The notes under the pieces: generated by a model
What the model was told of the DNA's origin: nothing
Database searches by the model: none
The model's input: the letters and a program-made list of their open reading frames with translations, nothing else
Made by a program: the position numbers and the translations under genes
Shown: piece after piece, positions 34,262-43,681 of the stretch
Layout: each line of letters starts with the position of its first letter
How positions within the stretch are numbered: the first letter of the stretch is position 1
NCBI RefSeq assembly: GCF_004152935.1
Contig: NZ_SETE01000005.1
Coordinates: 124,001 to 188,000, forward strand
Source of the DNA: Brumimicrobium glaciale
Lineage (GTDB): Bacteria > Bacteroidota > Bacteroidia > Flavobacteriales_D > Crocinitomicaceae
DNA: 64,000 nucleotides
Direction: 5' to 3'

Positions 34262-35410
34262 CTAACACCATTCCAAAATCTCTCCAGCAATAAACTCAGC
34301 TGCTTTTCCATCTCCATATAAACTTGGAAACTCTGCTCCTTTTTGACCCATCATACTTTTTACACCTTCAACAATTCTATTTTTATCAGCATCAGTAATC
34401 ACAGCAACGCCTTGTTCAACGATTTCAACCCATTCTGTTTCTGGACGTAAAATCACACATGGCTTTTTGAAGAAATAAGCTTCCTTTTGTAATCCTCCAC
34501 TGTCTGTAATAATCAATTGACAATTCTTTTCTAATGAGATTATCGTTAAAAATGAAACTGGAGGTATAATCTTAAATTGCTTACATTCTTTAATTTTCCG
34601 ATGAAATTCATCTGAGAAATGTGATTCCATACATTTATGAGTACGCGGATGCAAAGGCAAAACAATCAAATGACTTGGATAAGTTTCTATGATTTCTAAA
34701 AAAGCTTCAAAAATAGCTTTCAACTTCTTTGGATCATCAGTATTCGCACCTCTGTGAACAGTTGCCAAGAAGTAAGGTTTATGATGTAAATCCAATTCTT
34801 GATGAGTCGTCAAATTCTCCGCAGCAATTTCAGAAAAGTACAAGCTGTTGTCATACATGATATCGCCACTGTGATAAACTTTAGGATTATCAGCATTGAA
34901 CGGCGCAACATTATCTAATTTAAAACCTTCATTCTTTAAATGTGAAACTCCTGTTTTCGTTGGTGAAAACAACAAGGTCGAAACATGGTCACACATAATT
35001 CTATTGATTTCCTCAGGCATAGATTTATTGAAACTTCTCAAACCTGCTTCTATATGAACAATTGGAATTCCCATTTTGGAACCTGCAATTGCGCCTGCTA
35101 AAGTTGAATTTGTATCACCATAAACAACAATCGCATCTGGTTTTTCTTTAGTGAACAACTCTTCTAAACCGGTAATCATCTCAGCAGTTTGAGCGCCATG
35201 AGATCCTGAACCGATATTCAAATTATAGTCAGGTTTTGACAAGCCCAATTCTGCAAAAAACACCTCCGACATTTTTTCATCATAATGCTGACCTGTATGC
35301 ACTAAAACTTCTGTCAACTGATCTGCATACATAGTTTTAATCGCTCTAGATAAAGCTGCAGATTTGATAATCTGTGGTCGTGCGCCTATAATTGTGATGA
35401 TTTTTTTCAT
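34262..35410 (-). CDS. wecB: UDP-N-acetylglucosamine 2-epimerase (non-hydrolysing)
   Basis: A 382-residue GT-B-fold epimerase. Family motifs run GARPQIIKSAALSRAI, VYGDTNSTLAGAIAG, VHIEAGLRSFNKSMPEEINR, ATVHRGANTDDP and ITDSGGLQKEAYF. It interconverts UDP-GlcNAc and UDP-ManNAc for surface polysaccharide. The Asp, Glu and His around the active site are present. It stands alone, with no other aminosugar gene adjacent. Confidence 0.92.
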   Translation of the reverse strand: MKKIITIIGARPQIIKSAALSRAIKTMYADQLTEVLVHTGQHYDEKMSEVFFAELGLSKPDYNLNIGSGSHGAQTAEMITGLEELFTKEKPDAIVVYGDTNSTLAGAIAGSKMGIPIVHIEAGLRSFNKSMPEEINRIMCDHVSTLLFSPTKTGVSHLKNEGFKLDNVAPFNADNPKVYHSGDIMYDNSLYFSEIAAENLTTHQELDLHHKPYFLATVHRGANTDDPKKLKAIFEAFLEIIETYPSHLIVLPLHPRTHKCMESHFSDEFHRKIKECKQFKIIPPVSFLTIISLEKNCQLIITDSGGLQKEAYFFKKPCVILRPETEWVEIVEQGVAVITDADKNRIVEGVKSMMGQKGAEFPSLYGDGKAAEFIAGEILEWC

Positions 35411-35561
35411 TCGGTGTCATTTGATTGGCGAAAATAATCATTTTGTTTGGGATTTATGGAAAACATTGTAACGCCACAATGTATTGTGTCGATACATATT
35501 TCCATAATACCCTAAACTCGGTATCCCAAAACCAATAAATTTTCAACACTTTTGCACTACA

Positions 35562-37628
35562 ATGGGGAATAAGAAGAAAATTGCATTGGTTGGGAACCCA
35601 AATTCGGGAAAAACATCGTTGTTTAATCAATTGACGGGGTTAAATCAAAGAGTTGGGAATTATCCTGGAGTTACTGTTGACAAGCGTTCGGGAACAATTA
35701 AGTTACCAAATAATGAAGTTTGTGAATTAATTGACTTACCGGGAACTTATAGTTTGTCGTCAAAAAATGATGACGAAAAAGTTGTTCAAGATATTCTTTT
35801 GAATCCAAAATCAGCTGCTTTTCCTGATTTAATCATCATTGTGCTTGATGGAACTAATCTTGCCCGAAATCTATTTTTAGCTTCTCAGGTTTTGGAATTA
35901 GGAATTCCTTCGATAATGGCCATTAACATGGTTGACATTGTTGAGAAATCTGGAGATCAATTGAAAATTAGAGAAATTTCAGAATTTTTTGATGTTCCAA
36001 CGACTGCAATCTCTGCAAGAAAAAATAAAGGGATTAAAGAATTGTTGGAATTAGCTACTGCTGAAATAATACCTTCGACTAAATCCCTTTTCAAAAAAGA
36101 CAAATACGCGAATTTATTGGCAGATTCAAAACATTTATTTGAATCGACAACGCCCTATATGTTGTATAAGCAAATCAATAATGCCAAAACCTTATTGCCT
36201 GAAAAAGGATTAGAAGAATTAAATGAGATTGTTAAAAAGAACAACTTTGAACCATTAAAAGAAGAAATTCTTGAAATTAGTGACCGTGTTTCAGTGGTAA
36301 ATAATGCAAGCACAACATTTTACATCAAGAAATCTAAAGAGAAGAAAAGAACAATTACCGATAAAATTGATAAGTATGTAACACATCCATTTTGGGGATT
36401 CTTTATCTTCTTAGCCGTGTTTTTTGTGCTCTTCCAAGCCATATTTACATTCGCATCTTATCCAATGGATTTAATCAATGATGGAATTGTAGATTTAGGA
36501 ATTTGGGTTGGTAATCTCCTCCCCGACTCTTGGTTTGCTGACTTTATCGCTGATGGAATTTTCGCAGGATTAGCTGGAGTTCTGGTTTTCGTTCCGCAAA
36601 TTATGATTCTCTTTGGATTAATCGCGATTTTGGAAGACACTGGATATTTGTCGAGAGTAAGTTTCATGACAGACGGTTTACTAAAACGCTTCGGAATGAA
36701 TGGAAAATCCGTTATTCCATTGGTTGGAGGATTCGCATGTTCTATTCCTGCAATCATGGCAGCACGTTCTATTGAAAACAAAAGAGAACGTTTTATAACC
36801 ATTTTCATTATTCCATTGATGGCGTGTTCTGCGCGTTTGCCTGTTTATGTTTTCTTGGTTTCATTCATTGCTCCCGACGAATATGTTTGGGGCTTTATTA
36901 GCGTTCAAGGGTTATACATGATGGGACTTTATCTACTTGGATTCGCTGTTGCCTTAATGGTAGCCATGGTGATTAACATTTTCACTAAAAGAGACAGTGA
37001 CGGAAGTTTTATTTTAGAATTGCCAAATTACAAAATGCCGAGTTTGAGAAACGCATTGAATGCAATGATCAACAAAGGGAAAATCTTTGTTTTACAAGCA
37101 GGTAAAGTGATTCTAATTGCTTCGATTATTCTATGGGTACTTTCATATTTTGGTCCAGGAGATCGTTTTGAGAAAATCGAAGATAAATACACAACATTAA
37201 TTGCAGAAAATGATGTGTATGCGGATTCATTGTACACGAAAATGAGCAGTGAAAAGTTAGAAAATTCTTACTTGGGAATAATGGGAAAAACCATAGAACC
37301 AGTTATTCAACCATTAGGCTTTGATTGGAAAATTGGAATTGCAATCGTCGCGTCTTTTGCAGCACGTGAGGTATTTGTTGGAACAATGTCTACGATTTAC
37401 AGTGTCGAAGGCGGTGAAGAAAATGAGAAAGGTTTAAGAGCCATTAAATTCTCCTACGCTACCGCATTTTCATTATTAATATTCTATGTTTTTGCATTGC
37501 AATGTATGAGTACAATCGCTATTGTAAAACAAGAAACGGGGAGCTGGGGAGTTGCAGCAATACAATTTTCAGTGTTCACAGGAATTGCTTATCTTGCTTC
37601 ATGGTTAACATTTACTTTACTGGGATAA
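35562..37628 (+). CDS. feoB: Ferrous iron transporter FeoB
   Basis: A 688-residue inner-membrane Fe(II) carrier. The cytosolic G domain has G1 GNPNSGKTS (residues 11-19), G2 in RVGNYPGVTVDKR, G3 DLPGTYSL and G4 AINMVD. The transmembrane part has the two gate regions (LVGGFACSIPAIMAARSI and its later counterpart with FAAREVFVGTMSTIYSVE). The length is typical. No feoA is visible on either side, though many Bacteroidota carry FeoA elsewhere or fused; here it is not fused. It ends 42 bp before the CHAT-protein gene on the same strand. Confidence 0.95.
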   Translation: MGNKKKIALVGNPNSGKTSLFNQLTGLNQRVGNYPGVTVDKRSGTIKLPNNEVCELIDLPGTYSLSSKNDDEKVVQDILLNPKSAAFPDLIIIVLDGTNLARNLFLASQVLELGIPSIMAINMVDIVEKSGDQLKIREISEFFDVPTTAISARKNKGIKELLELATAEIIPSTKSLFKKDKYANLLADSKHLFESTTPYMLYKQINNAKTLLPEKGLEELNEIVKKNNFEPLKEEILEISDRVSVVNNASTTFYIKKSKEKKRTITDKIDKYVTHPFWGFFIFLAVFFVLFQAIFTFASYPMDLINDGIVDLGIWVGNLLPDSWFADFIADGIFAGLAGVLVFVPQIMILFGLIAILEDTGYLSRVSFMTDGLLKRFGMNGKSVIPLVGGFACSIPAIMAARSIENKRERFITIFIIPLMACSARLPVYVFLVSFIAPDEYVWGFISVQGLYMMGLYLLGFAVALMVAMVINIFTKRDSDGSFILELPNYKMPSLRNALNAMINKGKIFVLQAGKVILIASIILWVLSYFGPGDRFEKIEDKYTTLIAENDVYADSLYTKMSSEKLENSYLGIMGKTIEPVIQPLGFDWKIGIAIVASFAAREVFVGTMSTIYSVEGGEENEKGLRAIKFSYATAFSLLIFYVFALQCMSTIAIVKQETGSWGVAAIQFSVFTGIAYLASWLTFTLLG

Positions 37629-37670
37629 ATAGCTTTATGCAATGATAAATTGGTAGATTAATAAGAAATA

Positions 37671-40082
37671 TTGGGGAGGATTTTTTACATATTATTCGTT
37701 TTAATTAGCTTAAATAGTTTAAGTCAATCAAAAACAGAAACGAAAAAGAACGAAATCCATACTGACATACAAGTCAAATCATTAGCATCAGAAATCAACA
37801 ATCCAACTAATGAATCCAATATTTTAAAAGCAAAACATTTCAAAGAAAAGGGAGATATTGCTGTTCGACAAGGAGATATTGATTACGCACATGAATGTTG
37901 GGAGAAAAGCAATATTTACCGTTCAAAGGCTTATCCATTAGGAGATTATCATTTGGTTTGGAACACTGCTCAATTGACAATTTATCATCACTTAAATAAG
38001 AACTACGCAAAATCTATAGCATTAGCCGATGAGACAGTTGAGCTTATTTCTGGACTAACTGTAGAACAACAGAATGAGATAGAAATTTACAAAATCTGGA
38101 ACATTCTAGGTCAGACCTATAAACAAGCTAAAAAAGATCTATCGTTTACAGAAACTCAAAAGCTTTACGAAAGAGTTACCGCTTATTATTTAAACTCTGT
38201 TCAATTTATTCAAGAACATAAAATAGACGACACAGAACTTGCTGGAACCTATAGATTATTGGGGAATTCTTACACAGATTTAATTTTCAGAGCCTTACAA
38301 AATGACAAGGAAATTGCATTGGATTATTACAATAAAGCGACTAATTATTATGACAAATCTATCGCCATAGCGAAATTGCTTTTAGATGATGAACATTATC
38401 AATTATCGAAGAATTATTTCGTTCAAGGTTTGCTTAACTATTATGTGAAAGATCAGCTTGATATAAATTCTTCTGAACGTTCAATTCACTATTACGAATT
38501 GGCTGTTGAAGCTTACGGAATTGACATTAATAAGCCGTTAAAAAAGGATTTAGAACCGATAGTAAGTAAAAATACTTTCTTAATGCTGCTTAAACATCTA
38601 ACGCTGGCTTATCTCGTAGAGTTCAAAAAGGATCAATCCTTAACATGGTTAGAAAAGGCTGAAAAAGTCAATCAGATTGCCATAGATGCTTGGTCGGCAA
38701 TTCATAATCAATACATGAGTAATAACATTAATCAAACCTTATCTGTTTATGAATTAGTTCCTTTTATTGAAACTATTTCTATTGAATTATTCAAGCAAAA
38801 ATCAAAACTAAATTATGATATAAATGTCATTTTCAAAGCCAATCAAAAGCTAAAATATTATGACCTTTTGAAATTGGATAAAAACAATAAAAGTCTGGTT
38901 TCTGATATCAGTATTCACCAACTTCAGGAAAAATTAAAAGAGAATGAAGTATTTTTAGACTTTCATATTTCGGAAGAGGCTAAACGAGTAATTGCGTTGA
39001 GATTTACTTCTACAACTGCTGAATTAATAACACTTCCATATCTTAAGAGAGAGATATTTGAAGAAACAATTGAAGGATTTTTAAACGCTATAAAAACTTT
39101 TGACTTTAACTCATACACGAGTTCCGCTCATACAATTTATGAATCTTGGATGAAGCCTTGTAAAATAGATGATAGCGATTTAATTCTTTGTTTAGATGGT
39201 GTTTTGAATAACCTTCCTTTTGAAGCGTTATTGACCTCAAAAAACAATTGGGACAAGAAAGATTATCGTGAATTGGATTACTTGATCAAAAAGAATCAAG
39301 TTCAATATGTGTTGAATCCACAAATGTTTCGAGATAAGCAAAGTGATACTAAGAGCAAGAAACAATTTAATCTACAAGCGTTTATTCCTGAAAACGTAAA
39401 CTTCAGCTCACTCCCATTTAGTCTGAAACTGGGTGAAAATTTAGAAAGAAATTCAAAAGCGCAATTATTTGCCTCAGATAAGGCTACAAAAAGCAGCTTT
39501 ATCAAACTGAACAGTTCTATTGTTCACTTAAGCGGTCACGGCGTTATTTCAGATCAAAATGTTATGGATAACCATTTGGTATTTAGTGATTCTTTGCTCT
39601 ATTTGAACGAGTTAATGAACATTGAAAACATCCCTTCTTTGGTGATTTTAAACACTTGTAATTCAGCAATTGGAAGGATTTATTCAGGTGATGGAATAAA
39701 TGGATTTGTTAGAATGCTAAGCAGAATGGGGGCTGAATCCGTAATGAGTAACTTATGGGAAGTCGATGATCAAGCATCAAATGCCTTATTGCATGATTTT
39801 TACGAAGAATTGATTAAAGGAACGGTAACAACTCATTCATTAACAAAAGCTCAACTAGAACTTATCCAGAATGCAAACAGTTCAAAAAGTGCAGCTCCAT
39901 ACTATTGGGCTGCACATAGATTGGTGGGTAATGAACTTTCTTTTAATAAAATTGAAACAAACCAGAGCTCTAGTTCCACTAGACTCTGGCTTATTTCAGC
40001 ATCAGTATTACTGATTTCCTTAGGTGTGTTAGGTAAATATTTTTATCGAAAATCGAAAAAATCTACTGCTCATCGCTTTTGA
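37671..40082 (+). CDS. TPR-CHAT protease-like protein with C-terminal membrane segment
   Basis: An 803-residue protein. The start is TTG at 37671; a stop 9 bp upstream excludes a longer form. The N-terminus (MGRIFYILFVLISLNSLSQS) is a signal peptide or anchor. Residues ~50-360 are TPR-like helices. The C-terminal CHAT domain has the caspase-like dyad His623 (HLSGHG) and Cys663 (ILNTCNSA). A hydrophobic segment (LWLISASVLLISLGVLGKYF) and a basic tail close the protein. It would be a periplasmic or membrane-bound peptidase-like effector. The ECF sigma/TPR pair at 40447-41726 converges on it and may share its pathway, as such genes often lie together. Confidence 0.85.
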   Translation: MGRIFYILFVLISLNSLSQSKTETKKNEIHTDIQVKSLASEINNPTNESNILKAKHFKEKGDIAVRQGDIDYAHECWEKSNIYRSKAYPLGDYHLVWNTAQLTIYHHLNKNYAKSIALADETVELISGLTVEQQNEIEIYKIWNILGQTYKQAKKDLSFTETQKLYERVTAYYLNSVQFIQEHKIDDTELAGTYRLLGNSYTDLIFRALQNDKEIALDYYNKATNYYDKSIAIAKLLLDDEHYQLSKNYFVQGLLNYYVKDQLDINSSERSIHYYELAVEAYGIDINKPLKKDLEPIVSKNTFLMLLKHLTLAYLVEFKKDQSLTWLEKAEKVNQIAIDAWSAIHNQYMSNNINQTLSVYELVPFIETISIELFKQKSKLNYDINVIFKANQKLKYYDLLKLDKNNKSLVSDISIHQLQEKLKENEVFLDFHISEEAKRVIALRFTSTTAELITLPYLKREIFEETIEGFLNAIKTFDFNSYTSSAHTIYESWMKPCKIDDSDLILCLDGVLNNLPFEALLTSKNNWDKKDYRELDYLIKKNQVQYVLNPQMFRDKQSDTKSKKQFNLQAFIPENVNFSSLPFSLKLGENLERNSKAQLFASDKATKSSFIKLNSSIVHLSGHGVISDQNVMDNHLVFSDSLLYLNELMNIENIPSLVILNTCNSAIGRIYSGDGINGFVRMLSRMGAESVMSNLWEVDDQASNALLHDFYEELIKGTVTTHSLTKAQLELIQNANSSKSAAPYYWAAHRLVGNELSFNKIETNQSSSSTRLWLISASVLLISLGVLGKYFYRKSKKSTAHRF

Positions 40083-40250
40083 TCATTGGATTTCACTAAG
40101 TGTTAAATCAACCGCAATTCTCTTCTTAATAAATCTAAAAAGTAAAAGGTAAGTGAGAAAGTGAAATTCTTTTTTAAAAATAAATTTAGGAGAGAAAAAT
40201 AGATTTTAATATTGATGCATCTTATCAGCAATTAGTAATTATTTCCTGCG
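40083..40250. other. AT-rich gap after the CHAT gene
   Basis: No protein-like frame. This and the two following features fill a 364-bp gap between the convergent CHAT and TPR genes. Confidence 0.45.
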
Positions 40251-40278
40251 GTAGGGACGGTTTGCAAACCGTCCGTAC
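40251..40278. repeat. Dispersed palindrome, copy with GACGGTTTGCAAACCGTC core
   Basis: The stretch reads GTAGGGACGGTTTGCAAACC then GTCCGTAC; all but one pair are complementary. It is related to the palindrome at 34180 by the TTTGCAAA centre and GGACG arms. It lies between convergent genes. Confidence 0.65.
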
Positions 40279-40313
40279 ATGAAATTATTTAAATTGAGAT
40301 AAGATTATTTTGA

Positions 40314-40415
40314 ATAAAGATTTTTAAGAATCCTTTTCTTGGAGATGAAATCGCAATTAAAGACGAGCAGGGGAGAATTTTCTTTGGAGAAAAAAAATAC
40401 TTTAAAAAGGCTTAA
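40314..40415 (+). pseudogene. Small gene fragment, unknown family
   Basis: Thirty-three codons from 40314 read IKIFKNPFLGDEIAIKDEQG then RIFFGEKKYFKKA before a stop, with protein-like composition. The frame starts right after a stop and has no ATG, so it is probably a remnant. Family not recognised. Confidence 0.3.
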
Positions 40416-40446
40416 AAATGTTCGCAATCAGTTTTGAGTAAAAACC

Positions 40447-41160
40447 CTACTTCAACGCTTCCAAAATCAAATTAGCCTCATCAGAAAAAGCACTCTTCAC
40501 CTCCACTTGATTTTTCAGAATAACTTTAGCCGAAGTCAAGTCCTCTTTTAATATGGAAATCAAAGCCAATCTAAATTGTGCTTCCTCATAGAACGAGGAA
40601 TTAGTGTCTATTTCATTAAAGTATTCTAACGATGAGGAATAGTCTTTTCGTTCATAATTTACCACTCCCAAATAGTAATGAGCAGTATCTGACTCAATCG
40701 GTTTCAATAACTTTTCTGCTTTATCCCATTCTTCGAGTTTGAAAGCATTCATCGCTTCATCATACTTTCTTTTTTCGCTCATTTTCACTGGTAAGCCTGC
40801 TTCATAAGGCCAATACTGAGCTACTAGATCTAATGAATTAGTATTGTGATTGTTGAAAACAAATAGTCCGAAAATAATGATCGCTGCAGCTCCAGAAATT
40901 AACCACCATTTAATGGAAAGAACTTTACCTTTCATTTTCGAATCATCTAAGCGTTCATCAATTTCTGAAAGTTTAGATTTCATTTCAGCTCTAAAATGTT
41001 TTTTCAAACCTGATCTTACAGATTGGTATTGTTCAAACTCAATTTTAAAATTAGCATCACCATTTAATCTTTCTTCAAAAACAGAAAGTTCCTCAGTGGA
41101 AAGATTTTCCTTTAGGTAATTTTCAAATAAATCGATATTTTCATTTTCTGGATTCATCAC
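40447..41160 (-). CDS. Probable anti-sigma factor with TPR C-terminus
   Basis: A 237-residue membrane protein. An N-terminal cytosolic helical region (IDLFENYLKENLSTEELSVF) fits the anti-sigma style, one membrane helix follows (WWLISGAAAIIIFGLFVF), and the periplasmic part has three TPR-like repeats. Its ATG overlaps the sigma-factor stop (ATGA), so the two are coupled. It probably holds the sigma factor at the membrane; the TPRs could sense a partner, possibly the CHAT protein that converges on it. Confidence 0.65.
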   Translation of the reverse strand: MMNPENENIDLFENYLKENLSTEELSVFEERLNGDANFKIEFEQYQSVRSGLKKHFRAEMKSKLSEIDERLDDSKMKGKVLSIKWWLISGAAAIIIFGLFVFNNHNTNSLDLVAQYWPYEAGLPVKMSEKRKYDEAMNAFKLEEWDKAEKLLKPIESDTAHYYLGVVNYERKDYSSSLEYFNEIDTNSSFYEEAQFRLALISILKEDLTSAKVILKNQVEVKSAFSDEANLILEALK

Positions 41161-41726
41161 AGATACATTTTCTCTTTTAGTTCATTTAATTTCGAAATCA
41201 ACTTTTTCATACAAAGTGACTTCTTAGATTTTGCAGTATTAGCGTTTTTATAATTCATCTCTACTGCTATGCTTTCCATATCATATTCGTTAAAGTAGTA
41301 CAACTTCAACACCTTCTGACAGTCGGCAGCCATTTCCGAAATTATTGATTGAATTTGTTCTTGCGTAAAAGCTGCTTCATCTTCCTCAACAAAACTTTCA
41401 TACTCCTGCCCTTTAATCAATTGAAGATCCTCTAGGTAAGTGAGTCGCTGTTCTTTTTTTAAGATATTAAGTACTTTGTTCCTTCCAATTTGAAATAAAT
41501 AGGTTTTTGCTGAGGAAGTTAATTCTACAAGTTTTCCTGTTATGATATTCTGATAAAAGTCCAGTATTGCCTCCTGGAAGGCGTCTTTTGATTGTTCGTT
41601 TTGGGTATTGAAATTCTTAGCTGAAAAAGCAATAAACTCATTGCGGTATTGTTCATACAAGCTATTGAGAATATCATCGTTTCCTGACTTTATTTCCTGA
41701 ATGATATTTTGAAAATTTTCTCCCAA
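41157..41726 (-). CDS. ECF RNA polymerase sigma factor
   Basis: A 189-residue ECF sigma-70 protein. Region 2 (NSLYEQYRNEFIAFSAKNFN to AFQEAILDFYQNI) binds RNA polymerase and the -10 element. Region 4 (AADCQKVLKLYYFNEYDMES to AKSKKSLCMKKL) is the helix-turn-helix for the -35. The coupled downstream gene is its likely anti-sigma. The target regulon is unknown, but the convergent TPR-CHAT gene is a candidate. Confidence 0.85.
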   Translation of the reverse strand: MGENFQNIIQEIKSGNDDILNSLYEQYRNEFIAFSAKNFNTQNEQSKDAFQEAILDFYQNIITGKLVELTSSAKTYLFQIGRNKVLNILKKEQRLTYLEDLQLIKGQEYESFVEEDEAAFTQEQIQSIISEMAADCQKVLKLYYFNEYDMESIAVEMNYKNANTAKSKKSLCMKKLISKLNELKEKMYL

Positions 41727-41791
41727 CGCAACCTATCTTTAAATCTAAAGTAATCAACTTAATAAATTCCCTACGTATGTGTAGCTAAAAA

Positions 41792-42277
41792 CTATTGAGT
41801 CGGTGAAGTCAATAAACAAACCACATAAGCTTTCAATGCTTTCCGCGTTCCAAAGGAATCTACTTTTTCGTGTGTTGTTGCTTTAATTGAAACATTGTCG
41901 ATATCCGTTTCCAAAAGTTCTGCTATCTTTTTTTGCATTGCTGGAATATGCGGATTCAATTTTGGCTGTTCAAGTATAACAGTAGCATCTAGATTCCCTA
42001 AAACGAATCCTTTCTCTTTGACTAATTTATAAGTGTCCTTCAAAAGAATCGATGAATCTATGTTCTTGTATTTTGGGTCTTGATCTGAAAAGTGGAAACC
42101 TATATCTCGTAGATTTAAAGCTCCTAACATAGCATCGCAAATAGAGTGTAAAAGTACATCAGCATCAGAATGTCCTAAAGCGCCTAGATCAGAGGGGATT
42201 TTAACTCCGCCAACAATTAAATCACGACCAGTAACCAATTGATGTACATCAACTCCAAAACCAATTTTAATTTTCAT
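41792..42277 (-). CDS. ispF: 2-C-methyl-D-erythritol 2,4-cyclodiphosphate synthase IspF
   Basis: A 161-residue protein of the usual IspF length. Asp10 and His12 (GFGVDVHQL) and the next metal His in GHSDADVLLHSICDAML are the zinc ligands; the C-terminal ATTHEKVDSFG loop is also conserved. It makes the cyclic diphosphate in the non-mevalonate isoprenoid pathway. It overlaps the porV stop by one base (TAATG), so it is cotranscribed with the secretion genes, an arrangement seen in other flavobacteria. Confidence 0.95.
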   Translation of the reverse strand: MKIKIGFGVDVHQLVTGRDLIVGGVKIPSDLGALGHSDADVLLHSICDAMLGALNLRDIGFHFSDQDPKYKNIDSSILLKDTYKLVKEKGFVLGNLDATVILEQPKLNPHIPAMQKKIAELLETDIDNVSIKATTHEKVDSFGTRKALKAYVVCLLTSPTQ

Positions 42278-43551
42278 TATTGAGGTTTTACAGATCCCTT
42301 ACTTGCAGATTTATTATTATTTGATAAATGCAATCTTAAAGTAAAACGAATTGTATTTTGAAGAGGATTATTTCTTCTCAATGAAGTTAAATAAGAGAAA
42401 TCAATTCCAAAAAGTTTATATTTCAATCCAACTCCAAATGTCAAGTGCTGACGGGCTCCTTTATTTAAGTTCTCATAAAAATAACCCGCTCTAGCAGCAA
42501 ATAAGTCATTATACCAATATTCTATACCAGTACCAATCATGATTTCTGTTAATTCCTCTTTAAACTTTGTTCCGTCAACAACTTTATAAGATCCATCAGC
42601 ATTCTGAATAAACTCACCGTTTTCATCTTCCGCTAAAACTCCTGGCGCATCATAAAATGATTGCAACATTCCTGGAACAACTCCTACATTTGGGTCATAA
42701 CCTGACATGACATCACCTGTAGCACTGCTTCTAATTGGAGAAGTTGGTACTAATAATTTTGAAACATCAACAGCCCATGTAACACTATTATAAGCATCAA
42801 GGTCAAAGGTCATTGCTGATCCTAATTTCAAGTTTGTTGGTAAAAAGTCACGATCGTCATCTATAGTGTACGACACTTTATTACCTACATTATTTAAAGT
42901 CACTCCAAATGCCAAAGAACCTGGTGTTCCACCATATCGGATAGCATCATTATAATAAGAGAATGAAACATCAGCTGCACCAGCCAAACCAGCTTTACTT
43001 GATGAACCTTCAACAGAAGCTCCAGCAGTTAAGTCAGAAAAAATGAATTTACCGTTTAATCCTAAAGAGAATTTATCGTTTAATTGGAAAGAATAACCAG
43101 CCAAAAGCTCAAGTTCTGAAGGTGAATGAACCTGTGTTTTATTTCCGTTGTTGTCAGTAAAAACAATTTCTCCTAAACTGAAGAAACGCAAAGAACCACC
43201 AATCACATTTCGGTCATTTAGACGAATAAATCCGGCCAAGTGAGAAAGGTCAATATCATTTGCTATATTTTTTAACCATGGTGAGTAAGACAATGAAATC
43301 TCGGAATCTTCCTCTGTAAAAGCAAGCATTGAAGTATTCCAAAAAAATGAATTTGAAGTAGGACTCAAAGCTGTTCCTGCATCTCCCAAAGCTCCTGAAC
43401 GAGAGTCTGGTGTAATTTGCAAGAACGGAACCGCCGTTGTAATAGTATTTAACTGAAGATCAGAAGCATCTTTAGCTCCATTTCCTGTTTGACCAATTAC
43501 GGCTGCTGACATTAAGGTAGTTATACCGGCAAAAAAATATTTTTTTATCAT
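42277..43551 (-). CDS. porV: T9SS outer-membrane protein PorV (LptO)
   Basis: A 424-residue outer-membrane barrel with signal peptide MIKKYFFAGITTLMSAAVIG. Markers include PFLQITPDSRSGALGDAGTA, SNSFFWNTSMLAF and a C-terminal barrel ending in RFTLRLHLSN. PorV receives T9SS cargo from the translocon and hands it to PorU for tail cleavage. It follows porU by 130 bp and overlaps ispF. Confidence 0.93.
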   Translation of the reverse strand: MIKKYFFAGITTLMSAAVIGQTGNGAKDASDLQLNTITTAVPFLQITPDSRSGALGDAGTALSPTSNSFFWNTSMLAFTEEDSEISLSYSPWLKNIANDIDLSHLAGFIRLNDRNVIGGSLRFFSLGEIVFTDNNGNKTQVHSPSELELLAGYSFQLNDKFSLGLNGKFIFSDLTAGASVEGSSSKAGLAGAADVSFSYYNDAIRYGGTPGSLAFGVTLNNVGNKVSYTIDDDRDFLPTNLKLGSAMTFDLDAYNSVTWAVDVSKLLVPTSPIRSSATGDVMSGYDPNVGVVPGMLQSFYDAPGVLAEDENGEFIQNADGSYKVVDGTKFKEELTEIMIGTGIEYWYNDLFAARAGYFYENLNKGARQHLTFGVGLKYKLFGIDFSYLTSLRRNNPLQNTIRFTLRLHLSNNNKSASKGSVKPQ

Positions 43552-43681
43552 TTATAATGTTGTTATTCGACTTTTATTGAACTGATTTTTTAATATTAAA
43601 ATCAAGAACTAAAACTTTAAACAAATATGAATCTACAAATATACGTAAACAAAGAAAATTTATTGTCTTTTACTATTAAAG

